Source of the DNA: Trichomonas vaginalis G3
Taxonomy: Eukaryota; Parabasalia; Trichomonadida; Trichomonadidae
Reading direction: 5' to 3'
Assembly: GCF_026262505.1 (NCBI RefSeq)
Contig: NC_067205.1
Span: forward strand, 1,922,001-1,986,000
Length of the DNA stretch: 64,000 nucleotides
Below, piece by piece: positions 59,167-64,000 of the stretch (position 1 is its first letter; the number at the start of each line of letters is the position of its first letter). The notes under the pieces are model-generated. The model was not told the DNA's origin. It saw nothing but the letters and a program-made list of their open reading frames with translations, and did no database searches. The translations under genes were made by a program, and so were the position numbers.

Positions 59167-60126
59167 TGACGAATCCAAACAAGGACCCCTATGTTTCTAA
59201 GGCCAACAAAAAAAGCACTCATGATAAAAATCTTTAGTTCAACACCAAATGCTTGGTTTATGGATATCTTGGAAAACATTCCGAGGTATAGAGAAGATGG
59301 ACCACCATACTGGCTAATATTTGTCGGTCAAAACACAAGATACTGTGAAGCCATACCATTACAGTCCAAAAATATTTTAGATATCTTAGCAGCTTTGACA
59401 ATATTCGTTGACAAATACCATCCAACAAAACTGACATCTGACTGTGAAAGTTCTTTCAAATCAGATGATGTAAAAAACTATCTGCGTTCAAAAAATGTAA
59501 ACCAATATTTCATTGTCGACCAAAACCATTCTGCTCTTGGTGTCATTGACGGTTGTATAAAAATGTTAAGAGACTTAAACCAACCACAAGGTGGTGAAGC
59601 AAATGAAATGTCATATGACGACAAGTATAGACACTTCTCCATGGCAAAGATGAGACAAGTTTTAAATATTTACAATAGCCGTAAACAAAAAGGTTTGGGA
59701 AACCACTCCCCCGAAGAAATGAAAAACAACCCTGACTTAGAGAAAGACTATATATTTAATAATTTAGTCAAAAGAGACAAACAAGAAAGAATGCCGGGCT
59801 TCAAACTTAAGAAAGGCGACAAAGTAAAAATAGAAATACCTAAACGCGACCCATATGAAAATACTATTGACTATGACAACAATGGGAACCCGACAGGTAC
59901 TCACATTCGTGTTCGTAAAAATAGAAGAAAGTATACAAGAGAATATTATGAAGTTTTAGGCAAACATGGCAAAATGTACAGACTGCAAGCAGAAGATAAA
60001 ACTACTATTGTCAGACCTCGTTTCAAACTTGTCAAAGTTCAAGGTGGTATACTTTCAAAGACAGTTCCTAACAAATATAAGACAACTCCTGACGAATATG
60101 CTAAAGAAGTTGAAAATGACGACTAA
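59167..60126 (+). pseudogene. rve-family integrase, arm copy
   Basis: The longest reading (from 59,191; 311 aa) covers WFMDILENIPRYREDGPPYW, TSDCESSFKSDDVKNYL, the acidic helix HSALGVIDGCIKMLRDL and the C-terminal FKLKKGDKVKIEIPKRDPYE domain. It reads further than the B1 copy, but the start region still looks damaged. Confidence 0.8.
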
Positions 60127-61532
60127 GCAATTCTATACCATGCGTAAACTGTCATGTAAGGTGGCATGTAGTCTTTACTTTGTCCCGTTGTTTGCGTATA
60201 TCCCGAAACGCGATGTGTATGGTTTCCATCTCCCTGAGTGTCACCCCAGAAACAATTTATAGCAAACTGAACGTCGTCTTTAACATCATATCCTTTACCT
60301 TTTTTCATTGCTGACCAATCCCAAAATTTATGCTTATGCCAACCTGCTTGAGATGTACTTAAATCTATGTAGTGACTGTGCGCAGGTAAATTTTCACCTG
60401 AAATCGTTTTACTTCCTCCTGTTTCCTTTGAAGAGTTTGCACAATACAAAAACCTGTCGACTATTTGAGTCCAAGTTCCAAAACCCAGAACTGTTTCTGG
60501 TCTGGTAGAGTTCATTGACGTATAAATAGAGCCTATAGGATATAATGTTTGAAGCATTTCTGTCTTTAATGTTTGAAGCTCTGTTTTGTCTGCTTTCTTG
60601 TCATATAAATCTTGAGCAGTGAATTTAATATTATGTTCATCCTTCATGACATAAACATCTTTACATCTAATGTTTCTCATCGTCGTTATGTCGTCATCCG
60701 ATGTTAAACCTTGTGGAAAGTTAGGAGGTTTACAATATAATACATCCCCACCAGTTTCTTCAACCGTTCCTTCAATACTTTCTATAGCAACAGTTGTAAA
60801 ACTTGTATGTGTATGGTTCTTGTCTGCTTTCTTCTCTAACTCATCGTTAACATAAGTTTTATCTGCTTTAAGGTCTAAACATCCTGAAACCCATCCTGTA
60901 TCGGCTTTAGTTTTTTAAAATCTTCGATGTCCGTTCATGGTACCAGTCAACCCTTTCTATAATTTCTTTATCTTTTTCGTTAACATATTCCTTATCTGCT
61001 TTCTTCTCTAACGCACTAGCCATAAGTCCCTTATCTACCTTATTTTCAAGGCTAACGTTTAAGTCTGTTATTTCAGATATAGAATGTGTATGAGTCTTTT
61101 TAGAATATTCGTTTTCAGCTCTTGTCACTTCACTTGACATTTTATTGTCAACATATGTTTTGTCTGCTAGTTCAGGATGAGTATGTTCTTTTGTTTGCAT
61201 AAGCATTGTTAGCTCTTTCTTCTTCTTTTGCTATTGCATCGTCTACATATTCTTTGTCAGCTTTGTTGTCAACATCTGCTTTCAAAAGAAGTTCATTTAT
61301 AGGTTTCTCGTTTAAAGTTCCTTTTGTTGGATTTATACAGACAGTATTGTTCTTCTTGTCTTGAAATAGAAACTCATCTGTCATTGGTTTAAGGTCAGTT
61401 TTAAGTTTCCTTCTTTCAATGACTCAGATATCTTAGAATAGTTTGAAAAGTTTGTTGTGTTCTTATTTAGAGCTTGCATAATGAGTTGTCGGTTGTGTTG
61501 TATTTCTCTTATGGAAGCAATATCTTTCGACA
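60123..61532 (-). pseudogene. Tail-fibre-like protein, arm copy, broken
   Basis: Shares the tip (YPIGSIYTSMNSTRPETVLG) and N-terminal region with 33,466-34,806. The stalk has other repeats (HTHSISEITDLNVSLENKVD). Several breaks. Confidence 0.8.
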
Positions 61533-61552
61533 TTTTTATTCTAGATAAAATA

Positions 61553-62399
61553 TGCTTCCAATAGAAAAGAAAATTCAAGAGTTGCTACAACTAAACCATT
61601 AGATGAACTTTTTACTAATGTCGGTCAAAAGTTTGAGACAGATACCGTAAAGCATGAAGGCTATCGTTTTGACTACCCATTAAGATGGCTAAGAGACCCA
61701 TCCGTCACAAAGGCTATTGGCTTTCGTAGAATGAAGTTCATTTCAGAAGCCATACATGGTTTCCCATTTACGGTCGGTTTTGAAGTTCGATACTATAACA
61801 AAGAAAAACGTATGTATGAGAAATTTGAACAGGGAAAACTTTTACAAGTTAGTTTGTTTGTAAACTTAGAAACAACTCTTCAAGCTTTTCAAGAAAAAAT
61901 AAACGATATCTATCTCGAATATGCAAACCAGTATAACATTGACGAAGGAGAGTACCATCTCGATATTATATATGACAGGAAAAATGCAACTGTTAAAATC
62001 AATAGAATAGAAGACCTTGGAGAAAACGTTTATATTTCTACAAAATATAACAACTTGGCATGGTATAGATTTATGAGGATGTTAAATCAGCCTGCAGCAT
62101 ATCCAGTACACCCAGACTTTTATGAAGTCGAAAACCCTAATGGAACATATGAAAATGTTTTCGACCCAGATGCTATTATTGTTCATGCTTCATTTTCTGG
62201 TGCGCAAAACTCTTTCTTATGCTTGGCAAATGATTTTTACGAAAAACCTACAAAGTTATACGAACCACCAAGTGGAAGTATTTCAGACTTTCAAGTATGG
62301 TTTACTACAGATGGAAGAAAAAGAATAATTCCATTATACCATGCGTTTTACTTAGAACTTAGTTTCATATACAACTACTATCGAACGGTAAAAATATAA
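61553..62399 (+). pseudogene. Mosaic protein, arm copy, broken
   Basis: First about 70 codons and last about 80 codons nearly identical to 32,599-33,447. Middle replaced by unrelated-looking sequence (FEVRYYNKEKRMYEKFEQGK ...). Broken near the start. Confidence 0.8.
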
Positions 62400-62403
62400 T
62401 TTT

Positions 62404-62646
62404 TTAATACGGTTGAGGTGTTGGATTTGGTTGCCAACTAGACTGTGGTGCAGGTTCAGGCTGTTGTATAACAGGAGCTTGTTCTTCTGGTTCAGGGTCT
62501 TTAGGTATAATACCAACAAACTGACCTACCCTTTTACCAATATTTTTGACTCCGTTCCAAATTCCTCTTCCTACGGTTTTTATTCCATTCCATATACCTC
62601 TTCCAACATTTCGAAAGAAGTTTCCTATCTTACTGAAGAAACCCAT
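62404..62646 (-). CDS. Amphipathic Gly/Trp-rich protein, arm copy (80 aa)
   Basis: MGFFSKIGNFFRNVGRGIWN; the same repeated amphipathic helix as 32,364-32,594 with a slightly longer Pro-rich tail. It looks whole. Confidence 0.6.
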   Translation of the reverse strand: MGFFSKIGNFFRNVGRGIWNGIKTVGRGIWNGVKNIGKRVGQFVGIIPKDPEPEEQAPVIQQPEPAPQSSWQPNPTPQPY

Positions 62647-62664
62647 TTTACTATATGTAAAAAT

Positions 62665-63027
62665 CTAATGTCCGCCTAGTCTCTTACGTTTCCTGTTGAG
62701 TTCCATAGCATTCTTTAACTGGAGCTCATACATTCTGTTTCTCCTCTGGTAGAAAACATATTCTGGGTCAACTCCTGTGTTCGCGTCATCTGCATAAAGT
62801 TGTTTATATCCCACTTCAGGGTTTGTATAAAACTCTTTCCATCTCATATTTGCATACCATGGTGGCAAACCTAACGCAGCGTCATTTGACATGGCAGTTT
62901 GCATTTGTACATCTGTTGGCACTTGACCATAGTTTGCCATTGCAGTTTGTATTCTAACTTCATTTGGAATATTCTCTGGGTTTGGTTGTCCAGGTTGCTG
63001 TGCATTCGCTAAGTTCTGTGCGTCCAT
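62665..63027 (-). CDS. Conserved small structural-type protein, arm copy (120 aa)
   Basis: Encodes exactly the same protein as 31,983-32,345. Confidence 0.65.
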   Translation of the reverse strand: MDAQNLANAQQPGQPNPENIPNEVRIQTAMANYGQVPTDVQMQTAMSNDAALGLPPWYANMRWKEFYTNPEVGYKQLYADDANTGVDPEYVFYQRRNRMYELQLKNAMELNRKRKRLGGH

Positions 63028-63050
63028 TTAATATTAGATAAAAATATCTC

Positions 63051-63182
63051 TTACGAGTACATATACTGAACATTTGCAGGCATTGGTTCATCTTCATATT
63101 CTCTGTACTTTTCTGCCACGTCAAAGAAATAAATGACACAATGGAAAAAACCTAAAACAAGTAGTCCGATTTCAAACCACAT
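63051..63182 (-). CDS. Small single-pass membrane protein, arm copy (43 aa)
   Basis: MWFEIGLLVLGFFHCVIYFF with the same acidic tail as 31,828-31,959. Open frame, a few conservative changes. It overlaps the end of the methyltransferase gene, as in B1. Confidence 0.65.
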   Translation of the reverse strand: MWFEIGLLVLGFFHCVIYFFDVAEKYREYEDEPMPANVQYMYS

Positions 63183-63986
63183 TTACTTACTAATAAAATT
63201 TCTTTGTTATGACACTTTCTCCAGTTTATAGGACCTCTCTCATATTCTATCTTGTCATATATAAACTCATAGTCATGTATGTCCTCTAACCATCTCATAA
63301 CGGTTTCCAAACCACTTTTATCGGATGTAAAGTAAAAGCATGGATGGTTATGTATAACGTCTAAAGTTTCTAAAGAGTCTCTCAAAGTCCAGTCTACTTG
63401 GTATTGAAAAATCCCATGTGTTATAGAACGGCGGGTCCACTATAAAGAAAACATTTTCCTTGTCTTTATATTTTTCATACAAATCTGTCCAATGACATCT
63501 CACAAACTCTATACCCTCAATATATTTTTCTATGTCCTCTTTGAAAACATTTGTATAGTTAAGATATAAAACTTTTGACATAAGTGTTTCAATGTCATGA
63601 ACTCTTATAGCACCACTATATAATAGTCTAGCAGATATACTATCCCAGTCTATATATTCTGCTTTTTTCAAAACCTCTCTCACAATATTTTTGTTATCTA
63701 ATGGTATACGTTCCATCTTACCTATCTGAATCTTTTCTTTTAACTCTTTCAATATATTGTTTGTGTCTGGTATATGTTTGAGACGGTCCATATAGTTGTC
63801 GAAGTCATTGCATATAATCTTTGAGTCAGGGAATATTGTATGGCACAAATGGGATATATAGAAACTTCCACCGAACAAATCTACAAATGTTAGACCATTC
63901 GGTAGTTTCTTAAGTTCTCTCAATATAATATCTTTACATTTACTCTTATTTCCAAAGAACGGTAACGGAGGTTTTGTAAAATTCAT
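63166..63986 (-). pseudogene. D12-class adenine methyltransferase, arm copy, broken
   Basis: Very similar to 31,025-31,843, with the AdoMet motif (VDLFGGSFYIS) and VDPPFYNTWDF. About one break. Confidence 0.85.
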
Positions 63987-64000
63987 TTATATATAATAAT

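Larger units (their letters stand above)
51005..64000. mobile_element. Fossil Polinton/Maverick, family B, copy B2 (inverted)
   Basis: Starts with a damaged packaging ATPase, then KilA-N cassettes, an HNH gene and the arm that mirrors 31,025-37,200. About eight genes look broken. The right end runs out of the window. Polymerase (beyond its start), helicase and major capsid genes are not seen in this copy. Confidence 0.85.

Noticed and set aside
30740-64000. A bacteriophage or prophage
   Set aside because: KilA-N, Dam-type methyltransferase and a fibre tip are phage-like. But protein-primed polymerase with rve integrase, packaging ATPase and jelly-roll-type capsid candidates define Polintons, and the surrounding genes are eukaryotic.

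Overview
The window looks like nuclear DNA of a trichomonad, most likely Trichomonas vaginalis. The reasons are: AT-rich, apparently intron-free genes; host genes whose starts lie 10-35 bp after an initiator-like TCA(+1)-pyrimidine-T motif; a Tvmar1-like mariner; and two different families of Polinton/Maverick elements, which are very abundant in that genome. No rRNA, tRNA or CRISPR was seen.

Region 1 (1-about 20,790) is an old, broken Polinton, here family A. It has a protein-primed family B DNA polymerase with an unusual HNH-type zinc module, an rve-type integrase, a packaging ATPase, a probable major capsid protein, a tail-fibre-like protein and small structural proteins. A mariner (15,502-16,799) sits inside one of its genes. 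A foreign-looking island (about 6,600-11,760) carries KilA-N-type genes and is bounded by satellite arrays in opposite orientation.

Region 2 (about 20,800-30,740) is host DNA: a BAR-SH3 membrane-curvature protein, an epsin/ENTH-like adaptor candidate, a membrane-anchored coiled-coil protein and a GT61-like glycosyltransferase relic. Between the first two genes (22.7-26.7 kb) lie three short elements with inverted ends and many hairpins: a 1.16-kb element with three stacked palindromes, a 1.2-kb element that is mostly one 425-bp inverted repeat, and a 1.14-kb element with 120-bp tandem repeats and a T-shaped palindrome.

Region 3 (about 30,740-64,000) holds two copies of a second Polinton family (B1 and B2), facing each other around a 100-N assembly gap. 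B1 runs from an adenine methyltransferase through a tail-fibre-like gene, integrase, polymerase, ATPase, helicase and capsid genes. B2 repeats the methyltransferase-to-polymerase-start arm (about 6.2 kb) in reverse and otherwise holds KilA-N cassettes, an HNH endonuclease gene and fragments.

The genes fit a virus-like element: polymerase, helicase and integrase for replication and insertion; ATPase, capsid proteins and amphipathic peptides for particles; a tail-fibre-like protein and a mosaic protein as surface candidates; and KilA-N, GIY-YIG-like, HNH and methyltransferase genes as accessories. Most notable are palindromic spacers between KilA-N cassettes that vary in concert, a 20-bp hairpin found in both orientations inside a KilA-N reading frame, a coding hairpin with compensatory changes, very short symmetric divergent promoters, and mosaic structural genes.
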